From assembly GCF_014644435.1 (NCBI RefSeq), contig NZ_BMKR01000010.1:165715-229714 (forward strand): a stretch of 64,000 bases of DNA. The letters are read 5' to 3'. Position 1 is the stretch's first letter, and each line of letters opens with the position of its first letter. Below, one piece after another: positions 32,842 to 41,407 of the stretch. The position numbers and the translations under genes are program-made. This DNA comes from Paenibacillus albidus (GTDB taxonomy: Bacteria; Bacillota; Bacilli; Paenibacillales; Paenibacillaceae). The notes beneath the pieces are model-generated. The model was not told the origin of the DNA. It searched no databases and saw only the letters and a list, made by a program, of their open reading frames with translations.

Positions 32842-34005
32842 TTAGATTTTGACCTTCATGAAAGCTTCCATCCGTTCCAGCGCTTCGGTCAGCTTCTGGG
32901 TGGACACTGCATACGAACAGCGGAGATACCCCTCACCGCCTGCCCCGAACACATGGCCCGGAACGGCAGCAACACCGGATTCCTTCAGCAGCTGCACAGC
33001 AAATTCCCCGGAACTGAGTCCGGTATGGGCGATGCGGGGAAAGGCATAAAAGGCGCCCTCCGGCTGATGGCAAGGCAACCCGATCGAGCGGAAGCCTTCT
33101 ACAAGCAACTCCCGGCGCTGACGGAATATTTCCTTCATCGCTTCCTTGTGCTCAAGCCCGTTTTGCAAAGATTCGATCGCCGCAATCTGCCCCAGCACCG
33201 GTGCACACATCGCCGTGTACTGATGGATTTTGAGCATCGCCGCAATCAGCTCCCGGCCGCCACAGGCATAACCTACACGCCATCCGGTCATTGCAAACGC
33301 CTTGGAGAAACCGCTGATGACAATGGTCCGCTCCAGCATGCCCGGCAGAGAGGCAATGCTGACATGCTTGCGGTCATAGGTCAGCTCCGCATAAATTTCA
33401 TCGGAGATAACAATCAGATTATTCTGCTTGACAATCTCGGCGATCGGCAGCCAGTCTTCATAAGTCATTACCGCGCCTGTCGGATTATTCGGAAAATTGA
33501 CCATCAGCAGCTTGGAACGCGGGGTAATCACTTTCAGGAGTGCCTCCGCCGTAAGCTTAAAGCCCTCTTCCGCGGAAGACTCCACCTCCACCATAACTCC
33601 GCCATTCAGGTGCCCAATAGGGGAGTAAGCAATATAACTCGGAGAAGGCAGGATGACTTCATCCCCCGGAGCGATGAATGACCGCAGCGCCAGATCCACA
33701 GCTTCACTGCTGCCCACAGTAACCAGCACCTCATGCCCCGGATCATAACTAAGCTCAAAGCTTGCGTGCAGATAGCCGGCAATTTCCTCCCGCAGCTTGG
33801 GCAGACCCGCATTCGGTGTATACATCGTCTCGCCCCGGTTCAGCGCCTCTATGCATACTGCCCGGACATGCTCCGGTGTCACAAAATCCGGTTCCCCTAC
33901 GCCCAGCGAGATCATCTCACTGTTGCCAGCACTCAGCTCAAAAAATGCCCGGATGCCCGAAGGCGGAATCTCCCGCACCCGCGGGGCAATCAGCTTATCC
34001 AGCAT
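32842..34005 (-). CDS. Alanine transaminase-like aminotransferase (AlaT/YugH family)
   Basis: PLP-dependent class I/II aminotransferase (387 aa) closely resembling B. subtilis AlaT (YugH). It has IPPSGIRAFFELSAG at the N-terminus, FPNNPTGAVMTYEDW, ISDEIYAELTYDRKH, the PLP-lysine motif ISGFSKAFAMTGWRVGYA, and GEGYLRCSYA with the carboxylate-binding Arg. The ATG at 34005 follows GGGGAGACGG and lies inside the end of the ddl gene (11-bp overlap). Coupling to ddl suggests supply of alanine for D-Ala-D-Ala; this is inferred. Confidence 0.88.
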   Translation of the reverse strand: MLDKLIAPRVREIPPSGIRAFFELSAGNSEMISLGVGEPDFVTPEHVRAVCIEALNRGETMYTPNAGLPKLREEIAGYLHASFELSYDPGHEVLVTVGSSEAVDLALRSFIAPGDEVILPSPSYIAYSPIGHLNGGVMVEVESSAEEGFKLTAEALLKVITPRSKLLMVNFPNNPTGAVMTYEDWLPIAEIVKQNNLIVISDEIYAELTYDRKHVSIASLPGMLERTIVISGFSKAFAMTGWRVGYACGGRELIAAMLKIHQYTAMCAPVLGQIAAIESLQNGLEHKEAMKEIFRQRRELLVEGFRSIGLPCHQPEGAFYAFPRIAHTGLSSGEFAVQLLKESGVAAVPGHVFGAGGEGYLRCSYAVSTQKLTEALERMEAFMKVKI

Positions 34006-34936
34006 ATACCGTCTCCCCTTTCTCCTGCCCGCGCAACGAAAGCGAGCTCTCAATAATCCGGTCGAGCAACCCGCCGAAGGTCAGCCCTGCCGCCTGTGCG
34101 CTTCTCGGAAGCAGACTGGTCTTTGTCATTCCGGGCAGTGTGTTCACTTCCAGCACGACTGGAACGCCATCCTGCAGCAGCATATCCACACGGGCATATA
34201 CGCTGCATTTCAGTGCTTTCCATGAGGCCAGAGCCGCAACACGTACCCGCGCCTCTACCTCTGGCGGCAAAACGATAACCTGCTCGATCGCCCCGCCTTC
34301 CTCATATTTAGCCGTATAATCGAACCACTCGGCGCCTGCCGCAGCAATTCCGATAATCGGCAGCAGCTCCCCCTCCAGGAGAGAGCAGGTGATTTCCTGT
34401 CCCGTTGTGAACCGTTCGATCAGGACCGCCCCATCAGGATCACTGGCAAAAGCCTGCAGCACCGCAGCCCTCAAGTCCGCCGGATCATTCACCTTGGCCA
34501 TCCCGATGCTGGAGCCGCCTGAGTTTGGCTTCACCATCACCGGATAGCCCAGCCGCTGCACAGCTTCCGGCGAATAGTCATCCATGCTGTCCCAGCAGAG
34601 CCATTCGGGCGTAAGCACACCATCGCTGCGCAGTATTTTTTTGGACATATCCTTATTCATGCATAGGCTGCTCGACAAAACGCCACTTCCTGTATAGGGA
34701 ATCCCCAGTGTCTCCAGCGTCCCCTGCACCGTGCCATCCTCGCCGTACGTCCCATGCAGCGCCAGGAGCGCAAGATCCAGCCCCTTCACCTGCTCTATCC
34801 AATCCTCCCGGTTGCTGATTACAATCGGAGTTACCTCATATTTACGCGAATCCAGATGGTTCAGCATTTCCCGGCCCGTTCTCAGGGACACCTCGGCTTC
34901 GAGGGAAATCCCTCCCATAATCACACCTATCTTCAT
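33995..34936 (-). CDS. D-alanine--D-alanine ligase
   Basis: ATP-grasp ligase making D-Ala-D-Ala for peptidoglycan (313 aa, the short B-like length). MGGISLEAEVSLRTG replaces the usual GGxSxEhEVS, keeping the key Glu. LALLALHGTYGEDGTVQGTLE, GVLSSSLCMNKDMSKKIL, MVKPNSGGSSIGMAKV and LEVNTLPGMTKTSLLPRSAQAAGL cover substrate, ATP and metal sites. The ATG follows a GGGGTGC SD. The Tyr/Phe specificity position was not resolved. As a second ddl would be normal in this genus, it may be a paralogue with a special role. Confidence 0.9.
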   Translation of the reverse strand: MKIGVIMGGISLEAEVSLRTGREMLNHLDSRKYEVTPIVISNREDWIEQVKGLDLALLALHGTYGEDGTVQGTLETLGIPYTGSGVLSSSLCMNKDMSKKILRSDGVLTPEWLCWDSMDDYSPEAVQRLGYPVMVKPNSGGSSIGMAKVNDPADLRAAVLQAFASDPDGAVLIERFTTGQEITCSLLEGELLPIIGIAAAGAEWFDYTAKYEEGGAIEQVIVLPPEVEARVRVAALASWKALKCSVYARVDMLLQDGVPVVLEVNTLPGMTKTSLLPRSAQAAGLTFGGLLDRIIESSLSLRGQEKGETVYAG

Positions 34937-34950
34937 CTAAAAGCACCCCT

Positions 34951-36405
34951 TTATCCCATAAGTTGCCGTGTCGCTGCCCGGCCAATAATCTGAATCCCCT
35001 TGCGGATCTCCGCATCCCGAACCCTGGAGAACCCAAGCCGCATCGTATGCTGCCCGCCGCCATCGGTATAGAACTGATCGCCCGGTGTAAATATAACCCC
35101 CTGCGCACGGCAGGCTTCCAGCAGCTCCCTCGTCTTGAACCCTTCCGCAAACGCCACAAACAGATGTAGTCCGCCGTCCCCCGACAGCGCCGTATACGGC
35201 AGAAATTCCTTGCAGCACGCCAGGGTCAGCTCGTATTTCCGTTTATATTCGGCCCGCGCCTTTTTCAAATATTTCTCCAGATTCCCGTTATGCAAATATT
35301 GATACAAAATGGATTGATCCAGCGTTGAAGTATGAATCGTCCGCGCCCGCTTAAGGCTCTCCAGATAATAGATCAGCTCTTCATCCGCCACCACCCAGCC
35401 GACCCGCAGGCCCGGGAACAGCACTTTGGAGAAACTGCCCAGGTAGATCACACTGTTGCCTGCACCCGCCGTAGCTATCAGCGGCGAGACATGCGACCCC
35501 GAATAGCGCAGCTCTTCATTAAAACCGTCCTCAATCACCGGAATATCATAACCCGCCATCAGCTTCATCAGCCCTTGCCTTTTCTCGGGTGACATGACAA
35601 TTCCCGTCGGATTATGGTACGAAGGCACGAAATAGGCGCAATCATATTCTCCTTCAGCCAATGCCTGTTCCAGCTCACCGAGATGAATCCCGTCCCGTTC
35701 CATCGTAATCCCTGTAATCCCAAAGCCATGCAGCTTCAGGTTCTTGATTGCCGTATGATGCGTCGGATTCTCACAAAGCACCGAGCCGTGTCTATGATCA
35801 AGTGCGGACAGCACCAGATCGAGCCCTTCCGTGAACCCGTTCGTGATCAGCATATCTTTGCCCTTCATGTCCACGCCCTTGTGCTCCAGATAAAGCCGCA
35901 AATAGTCCATTAATGGCTTATACCCCTTGGCGTAACCATAGTTCAGCAGCACATTGCCTTCCACCGCCATGCGGTCCATGAAGGCTCTTTTCACGTTATC
36001 CAGATCGAACAGACTCTCATCCGGTGCGATACTGGTAAAAGAAATCGTCCCTTTCTCGGCGCGAATCCCGCGCTTCATCAGATCCAGCTCCTCCGCCAGC
36101 CTGGCGTGCCCGCTCAGATGGTCCTGCCAGTTCATCGGCCGCGAAGCTACGGTCACACTGCCAGGCGTGGTCATCGCCACAAAATTGCCTTGGCCCGGCA
36201 CCGCATAAGCGAAGCCGTCGTCCTCAAGCCCGGCGTAGGCAGCAATAATGGAGTTGCGGCTTACTTTAAGCAAAGTGCTGAGCTCTCTGGTGGAGGGCAG
36301 CTTTTGGCCGCCCTGAAGAGCGCTTTTTATAATTAAATGTTTCATGTAATCCTGTACTTGGATATATACCGGCCGTCCGGCAATGAGCTTAAAGTCCTTG
36401 AACAT
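34951..36405 (-). CDS. MocR-type regulator (GntR HTH fused to aminotransferase)
   Basis: Transcription factor with an N-terminal winged helix (LPSTRELSTLLKVSRNSIIAAYAGLEDDGF) joined to a PLP-binding fold-I aminotransferase-like domain (about 110-480). The putative PLP lysine lies in YLGSFSKVLFPGLRVGWVV. MocR proteins such as GabR, PdxR and DdlR sense PLP adducts. DdlR in Brevibacillus controls a ddl gene, and this gene is 14 bp upstream of ddl on the same strand, so a DdlR-like role is attractive. The start is uncertain: ATG 36405 or 36414, both near GGGGGCG. Confidence 0.85.
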   Translation of the reverse strand: MFKDFKLIAGRPVYIQVQDYMKHLIIKSALQGGQKLPSTRELSTLLKVSRNSIIAAYAGLEDDGFAYAVPGQGNFVAMTTPGSVTVASRPMNWQDHLSGHARLAEELDLMKRGIRAEKGTISFTSIAPDESLFDLDNVKRAFMDRMAVEGNVLLNYGYAKGYKPLMDYLRLYLEHKGVDMKGKDMLITNGFTEGLDLVLSALDHRHGSVLCENPTHHTAIKNLKLHGFGITGITMERDGIHLGELEQALAEGEYDCAYFVPSYHNPTGIVMSPEKRQGLMKLMAGYDIPVIEDGFNEELRYSGSHVSPLIATAGAGNSVIYLGSFSKVLFPGLRVGWVVADEELIYYLESLKRARTIHTSTLDQSILYQYLHNGNLEKYLKKARAEYKRKYELTLACCKEFLPYTALSGDGGLHLFVAFAEGFKTRELLEACRAQGVIFTPGDQFYTDGGGQHTMRLGFSRVRDAEIRKGIQIIGRAATRQLMG

Positions 36406-36460
36406 GCTATCCATCGCCCCCATAGCTATCATGGCACAGTCCGCCGGGTAAAAAAAGAAC

Positions 36461-36493
36461 CACAGCCCCGGATTATTCTTCCGGCTGTGGTTC
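36461..36493 (-). terminator. Terminator after GT2 gene (36.5 kb)
   Basis: GAACCACAGCC pairs with GGCTGTGGTTC, followed by TTTTTT on the minus strand, 30 bp past the glycosyltransferase stop. Confidence 0.88.
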
Positions 36494-36522
36494 CTGGGTT
36501 CCCTAACGGCTAACGCTCAGCA

Positions 36523-37545
36523 TCAATTTTTGCCTGCTGCACTCTTGAGTATAAACTTGGTCCGCTGCTTGATGGACAACCTGCGGTTGTTGATTAGCGG
36601 CGATTTCCAGAACTGTGTCCACACCCACCATCCCAGATTGCGGGAGCGGCTGCAGACCAGATACCATTTCTGGGCCAGCTGATTGGTAAAGGCAGGCTCG
36701 GCATATATTTCCTTCGCACGGTTGGCAGCCTGGAGCTTCATCAGCCAGGTATGGCAGCTCTCAATGAATGCCCTGTCCGGCGTAAAGGGCCAGGGTTCAA
36801 AGTTGAACCTCCGGTGCGTGTCAATCTCCGCTTCCGCTGGCTCAATCCCAAGTCTTTTTAGATAAGGAATGAACACCTTACGGTTGTTGAAGCTCTGCTC
36901 GTCTTCATAGAGACGGCTGACACTGTTATCGTTGAGCCGGTAGTGCAGCAGAATTTCCTGGAGATTATGCAGCTTGTGCTCCATGCTGATATGCGACCAG
37001 AACTCCCAGTCTTCGACATGGGTATACTGGGGATCATAACGAAGCGCGGGGTCCTCCAGAATGCTGCGGCGCACCGTCACGCCGGGGTGGGAGATGCAGT
37101 TCTCAAACAGCAGCCGGGCTTTGATCTCCTCATGGGTCATTGGAAATTTCCAGATGTGGCCGGCATTCTCGCCGATCATATCCGCCCAGCAGCCGCAGAC
37201 TGCAATCCCGGGATTCGCGTCGAGAAAAGCCACCTGCCGCTCAAGCCGCTGCGGCACACTGATATCGTCCGCATCCATCCGCGCCAAATAAGTGCCTCTG
37301 GCCAGCCCGATCCCTTTGTTCAAGGTCGCAATCAGCCTAAGGTTCTGTTCGTTATGTACCAGTCTGATCCGCTCGTCCTTGTAGGACTCGATAATCTCTA
37401 CCGTCCGATCCTTCGAGGCATCGTTGATGATCAGAAACTCAAAATCGGCAAATGTCTGATTCAGGATGCTCTCGATCGCTTCCGCCAGGTACTTTTCTCC
37501 ATTGTAGACAGGCATCAGTACAGTGACTGCCGGTTCCTTCTTCAT
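36523..37545 (-). CDS. Glycosyltransferase family 2
   Basis: GT-A glycosyltransferase (340 aa). VTVLMPVYNGEKYLAEAIES and NQTFADFEFLIINDASKDRT form the nucleotide-sugar site; YLARMDADDISVPQRL holds the DxD-type motif; a CISHPGVTVRRSIL segment follows. AAAGGAGAT precedes the ATG. No membrane helix is seen. It is transcribed alone and has its own terminator, so it is independent of the neighbouring cob and ddl genes. Acceptor unknown. Confidence 0.9.
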   Translation of the reverse strand: MKKEPAVTVLMPVYNGEKYLAEAIESILNQTFADFEFLIINDASKDRTVEIIESYKDERIRLVHNEQNLRLIATLNKGIGLARGTYLARMDADDISVPQRLERQVAFLDANPGIAVCGCWADMIGENAGHIWKFPMTHEEIKARLLFENCISHPGVTVRRSILEDPALRYDPQYTHVEDWEFWSHISMEHKLHNLQEILLHYRLNDNSVSRLYEDEQSFNNRKVFIPYLKRLGIEPAEAEIDTHRRFNFEPWPFTPDRAFIESCHTWLMKLQAANRAKEIYAEPAFTNQLAQKWYLVCSRSRNLGWWVWTQFWKSPLINNRRLSIKQRTKFILKSAAGKN

Positions 37546-37791
37546 CCCAAATCTCCTTTGCGGCTGTAGATAAGAAACTGTCTCCTATGAAAGATTCTTT
37601 TCTGAAAGCCAAATTGATTAGTTTCATCTTATCTAGTCGCCAGAGTACCGAGCAACCTGCGGAAGTAGGGGAGACGCTAATACTTTAGTATACTGTCAGC
37701 CGCCGGCAGCCGCAGAGTGCCACTTCCCTCCTTGCCATATCAGCACCCGTTCAAGCTTCTGCTTTGCGCTTGTGTCCAACATCTTTCATGC

Positions 37792-38751
37792 TTATCCTCC
37801 CGTCCATAGCCAGGCCGCCGCTGCACAAAAACTCACGAACAAAGTAGAGCACAGCAGCATCAAGCGGGAAGCAAGGATGATATCCTCCGGCTCCATCGTC
37901 CGCAGCGGCTCGCCCATATACGCCCGAAAGGAAGCCACTCCGTGATAGACATTGTAACCGCCCAGCCGGATACCCAGCGCCCCGGCAACAGCCGATTCCG
38001 GGTAGCCGCTGTTGGGGCTGGGGTGCCGGCGGGCATCGCGGCGTACCGTAAGCAGGCAGTTGCGATAGTCCAGCCGCAGCAGCCATGCACACAGGGTTAG
38101 CAGGAGCGCGGTAATCCGCGCCGGTATGTAATTGGCGACGTCATCCAGCCTGGCGGATGCCCAGCCGAGGTCACGGTATTTGTCATTTTTGTAGCCAACC
38201 ATGGAGTCAAGCGTATTCACGGCCCGGTAAGCCATGGCCAGCGGCGCCCCGCCAAGAAGCGCATACAGGAGCGGGGATATAATGGCATCGACGATATTCT
38301 CTGCCACGGTCTCGACGGTGCCGCGCACCATTTCCGGACTGTCCAGAGCCGCCGTATCCCGGCCGACGATCATGCCAAGCGCTTTGCGCGCAGCCGGAAT
38401 GTCTCCCTTGCGCAGTTCGCTGTACACCGCCATTCCGGCATCCCGCAGCCCTTTGGCGGCAATCGTCGTCGAAATCAGCCAAGCCTCGGCGATCCAGACG
38501 AGCCAGGGGGACATCAACGACAAACTCCACAGGAGTAGTGCCGTTACACCCCAGGCTCCGCCTGCTACAATCAGCGGCAGCAGCACACCGGCCCGCCGCA
38601 AGCTGCGCGGCTGTGTCCACCGGCGGCGGATTCCCCGTTCCACCGCGGCAATGACTTTCCCCATCCCTACCACAGGGTGGGGAAGCCGGCGCGGGTCGCC
38701 CACCAGCCGGTCAATCACATAGGCTGCCAGCAGAATCCATGCCGTCACCAC
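37792..38751 (-). CDS. cbiB: Adenosylcobinamide-phosphate synthase
   Basis: Membrane protein that attaches aminopropanol phosphate to adenosylcobyric acid (319 aa). It has YVIDRLVGDPRRLPHPVVGMGK at the start, then TVAENIVDAIISPLLYALLGGAPLAMAYRAVNTLDSMVGYKNDKY, and RRDARRHPSPNSGYPESAVAGALGIRLGG near the C-terminus, all diagnostic of CbiB/CobD. About five hydrophobic helices. It probably starts at one of two tandem GTG codons (38751, 38748) after AGGGTAGG. It follows cbiZ by 40 bp and is probably co-transcribed with it. Confidence 0.93.
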   Translation of the reverse strand: MVTAWILLAAYVIDRLVGDPRRLPHPVVGMGKVIAAVERGIRRRWTQPRSLRRAGVLLPLIVAGGAWGVTALLLWSLSLMSPWLVWIAEAWLISTTIAAKGLRDAGMAVYSELRKGDIPAARKALGMIVGRDTAALDSPEMVRGTVETVAENIVDAIISPLLYALLGGAPLAMAYRAVNTLDSMVGYKNDKYRDLGWASARLDDVANYIPARITALLLTLCAWLLRLDYRNCLLTVRRDARRHPSPNSGYPESAVAGALGIRLGGYNVYHGVASFRAYMGEPLRTMEPEDIILASRLMLLCSTLFVSFCAAAAWLWTGG

Positions 38752-38791
38752 AGCAGCCTACCCTGGCGCATTCTACAGATAGCGGCATTCA

Positions 38792-39529
38792 TCAGCTACC
38801 CTTCCCTGCCTGCACCGACTTAAGGCTGCCCGTCACGGCACCGTAGACCAGCCTGCCGATGGCGCCCCCGAGATCGGTGGCTGTTCCGGCGTATACATGC
38901 TCTGCGCCATACCGCCCGCTCTGGCTTACGGCCAGCACCATGGCATCCGTAGTTGTGCCAGTAGCCATCAGGCCATTCTCGGGATCGGTGATGCCGAGAT
39001 CAGCCAAGGCTGCAGCTTTGGCCTCCGCCGCTGTCAGCATGGCGTTGACCATTGCCGCAGGATTCAGGCGGCCATCGATGCCCAGCATGATGTTGATCGT
39101 GCCGGGGCGGTAGGCTGCCAGCACGCTGCGCAACACCCCTGCACGGGCCGCATTGCCCGCAGCGGCGGTGACGCAGCAGAAGATGGCCGCCGAACCGGTG
39201 TCCTCTTCCGCAACTGCCGCATGCACAAGCGGCACTGCCGTCATCAGCCCGGCACTGCCTGCAGCCGCATATCCCCATTCCTGCAGCTTATGCTCCATGT
39301 CGCGGACCGGATTGCTGCATTCATAGTCGCGGCTCACAAACTGATTGACCACCTGCTTCAGGCGGCCCATTCCACCGCCATAGACCGCACTCGACAAGCC
39401 ATCTGCTTCGGCCGGAAACTCCAGCAGCAGATGGTCTTCCTTCAGCTCCAGGGTCAAGCCCGCCCATACTGCGGACCGATAAACCGCTCCGCCCGTTTGT
39501 TGCATAAAAGGCAATCTCACTTCGCTCAT
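38792..39529 (-). CDS. cbiZ: Adenosylcobinamide amidohydrolase
   Basis: Cleaves the amide linkage of adenosylcobinamide (and pseudocobalamin) so that incomplete corrinoids can be remodelled (245 aa). Motifs include SSAVYGGGMGRLKQVVNQFV, AVAEEDTGSAAIFCCVTAAAGNAARAG, INIMLGIDGRLNPAAMVNAMLTAAEAKAAAL and GTTTDAMVLAVSQSG, matching CbiZ proteins. AGGTGGAG precedes the ATG. CbiZ removes the aminopropanol side and CbiB rebuilds it, so the pair forms a remodelling step. Confidence 0.92.
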   Translation of the reverse strand: MSEVRLPFMQQTGGAVYRSAVWAGLTLELKEDHLLLEFPAEADGLSSAVYGGGMGRLKQVVNQFVSRDYECSNPVRDMEHKLQEWGYAAAGSAGLMTAVPLVHAAVAEEDTGSAAIFCCVTAAAGNAARAGVLRSVLAAYRPGTINIMLGIDGRLNPAAMVNAMLTAAEAKAAALADLGITDPENGLMATGTTTDAMVLAVSQSGRYGAEHVYAGTATDLGGAIGRLVYGAVTGSLKSVQAGKGS

Positions 39530-39598
39530 CCGTTACTCCACCTCTCGAACCGTCGTTTGTTGCCCAAAGGGGCTATTCCTCACCTTTACACTATACAC

Positions 39599-39781
39599 TG
39601 CAAAAAGTGCAGCAGAACAAGCTCTATTGGGCTGAAAATAGCAAAACGCTTCATTTTGTACACCAGAATTTTGTAAAACCTCGGTATGAGCAGGTTTTCT
39701 GCTCTTTCCACTGCACAAAATGCAGCAGAATGATCTTCGACACAATTTCCCGCCGGTTTTACTGCACAAAATACACTAGAA
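39599..39781 (+). repeat. Four-site dyad array, copy 2
   Basis: Four TGYA-N5-TRCA dyads, each followed by NCAGAA or a one-base variant, start at 39599, 39650, 39712 and 39763 (spacings 51, 62, 51). The first half-site of the second copy is TTCA. The array lies upstream of cbiZ, 70 bp from its start codon. Confidence 0.8.
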
Positions 39782-39805
39782 TCAAAAGTTGCTCTTTGTT
39801 GCTCG

Positions 39806-39974
39806 AACTCACTCACTCACTCACTCACTTACTCTTACCTACTCATACTTACTCTCTCGTTACTCTCACTTACTCTCACTTACTCTCACTTACTCTCACT
39901 TACTCTCACTTACTCTCACTACTCTCACTTACTCTCACTTACTCTCACTACTCTCACTACTCTCACTACTCTCA
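39806..39974. repeat. Tandem repeat, 4-bp then 10-bp units
   Basis: It begins as (ACTC)n, then becomes TACTCTCACT units, six of them perfect at 39861-39920, followed by 9- and 10-bp variants. All C/T/A on plus with almost no G. It follows the dyad array by 25 bp. No coding sign. Confidence 0.9.
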
Positions 39975-40040
39975 CACATATTCCCTACTACTCTCCCGCC
40001 GATTTCACGATTTTCCCGGCCAGAGCCATCTTCCTTAACC

Positions 40041-41183
40041 CTATTCTGTCATACCCGCCTTCAGGATTTCCCCCATGCGCTGCAAAAGTACGGCATTGTC
40101 CTCGGGGCCTTTGACAGCGACCCGGATATGGCCCGCTTCCAGGCCGGGGTACATGGCGCAACTACGAACCAGGATGCCGCTGCGGCCCATCCGGTCCTGC
40201 AGCTCCGCCGCAGTCCACGGCGAGGGCAGGCTGCACAGCAGAAAGTTGGCTTCGCCCGGCGGCACCTTGCAGCCAAGTTCCAGCAGCCCCGAGCGCAGCG
40301 ACTCGCGCTCGGCCGTTATAAGCGAACGCGTCCGCCGCTCATATGCAGCTCCGCTGAGCAGGCAGGCTTCGCCGGCAAGCAGGGCCAGCGCGTTCACGCT
40401 CCACGTGACCTGCTTGCCGGTCATCGCGGCGGCCAGCGCCGGATGCGCGACTGTATAGCCAAGCCGCAGTCCCGGGATGGCGTAGAATTTCGTCATTGAG
40501 CGCACCAGCACCGTGTGCGGAAACCGCGCAAGCTCCGGCAGCAGCGATTGCCGCCGCCCAGGGTCAATAAAGTCAATAAAAGCTTCATCTACTGCCAGGT
40601 AAGTGCCCGTCCGTTCCGCCTGCTCCGCCAATTGCGTCAGCTCCTCCACGGCATACTGTACCCCGTTCGGATTGTTCGGCTGGCCGAGGAACAGCAAATC
40701 CACCTGCTCCAGCAGTGCAGCAAGGTCTTCCACATTTGCCTTATAGTCTCTCGCACTGGCTCCCTGTACAGATTTCACCACAGCCCCAAACTGCTCCGCA
40801 AGCTGGCGGTATTCGGAGAAACACGGCTCTGCGATGCCGACCGTACGCGGCCCCACCGCCAGCAGCAGCAGTGCCATCGACTCCGCGGCGCCATTGCCGA
40901 CGGTCAGCCAGTCGGCACCCGTGCCCGTATGCTCGGCCAGCATCCGCTTGAGACGGCGGTGTCCGGGGTCCGGGTAGGCGGTCACCGCCGGCAGCAGTTC
41001 GCGCAGGCTCTCCAGTACACCCGGCGGCGGCCCGAGCGGGTTGATATTCGCGCTGAAGTCCAGGAAAATGCCGCTGTGTCCGCCATGGCCTCCGTGCCCA
41101 TCTTGGCTTTCCTTGCCGCTTTTACTCCCATAGAGTTCCGCTGCCGTCAGCAAATCACCGCCATGGCCGTATTTTTCCAGCAT
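40041..41183 (-). CDS. cobD: L-threonine-O-3-phosphate decarboxylase
   Basis: PLP enzyme that supplies (R)-1-amino-2-propanol phosphate for CbiB (380 aa from the second of two ATGs after AAGGAGGGGC; first at 41186). It is HisC-like: FSANINPLGPPPGVL, YPDPGHRRLKRML, GNGAAESM, LFLGQPNNPNGVQY, AVDEAFIDF and the lysine motif VRSMTKFYAIPGLRLGY are the CobD pattern. A His/Gly-rich stretch (DGHGGHGGHSG) near residue 30 is atypical and could bind metal. It stands just beyond the second repeat region. Confidence 0.9.
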   Translation of the reverse strand: MLEKYGHGGDLLTAAELYGSKSGKESQDGHGGHGGHSGIFLDFSANINPLGPPPGVLESLRELLPAVTAYPDPGHRRLKRMLAEHTGTGADWLTVGNGAAESMALLLLAVGPRTVGIAEPCFSEYRQLAEQFGAVVKSVQGASARDYKANVEDLAALLEQVDLLFLGQPNNPNGVQYAVEELTQLAEQAERTGTYLAVDEAFIDFIDPGRRQSLLPELARFPHTVLVRSMTKFYAIPGLRLGYTVAHPALAAAMTGKQVTWSVNALALLAGEACLLSGAAYERRTRSLITAERESLRSGLLELGCKVPPGEANFLLCSLPSPWTAAELQDRMGRSGILVRSCAMYPGLEAGHIRVAVKGPEDNAVLLQRMGEILKAGMTE

Positions 41184-41407
41184 CATGCCCCTCCTTATTT
41201 TGCTGCCTTGTTTTAGGTAAACTATTGCCCTCATTATTGCCCCTATGCCGGATCAACGTCAATGCTTTACGTCGAAAGCGCGGCGCTGGAGCCGGATTCC
41301 AGCGGTTTGGCAGTATATGTAGCTGTACTTTGGCTTTTGTTTATTCCTCCCTTTTGGTTTAAAATAAAAGCTGTATTCCATATAAGTTGCAACGGAGGAA
41401 TTTGAAT

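Noticed and set aside
39806..39974. Possible CRISPR array
   Set aside because: Units are 4-10 bp with no unique spacers, and no cas genes are present.
39607..40499. Plus-strand ORFs rich in Leu/Thr/Ser/Tyr
   Set aside because: They are translations of the ACTC/TACTCTCACT repeat running antisense into cobD.
39530..41407. Cobalamin riboswitch upstream of cbiZ or cobD
   Set aside because: No B12-box-like sequence or suitable leader could be found by eye.
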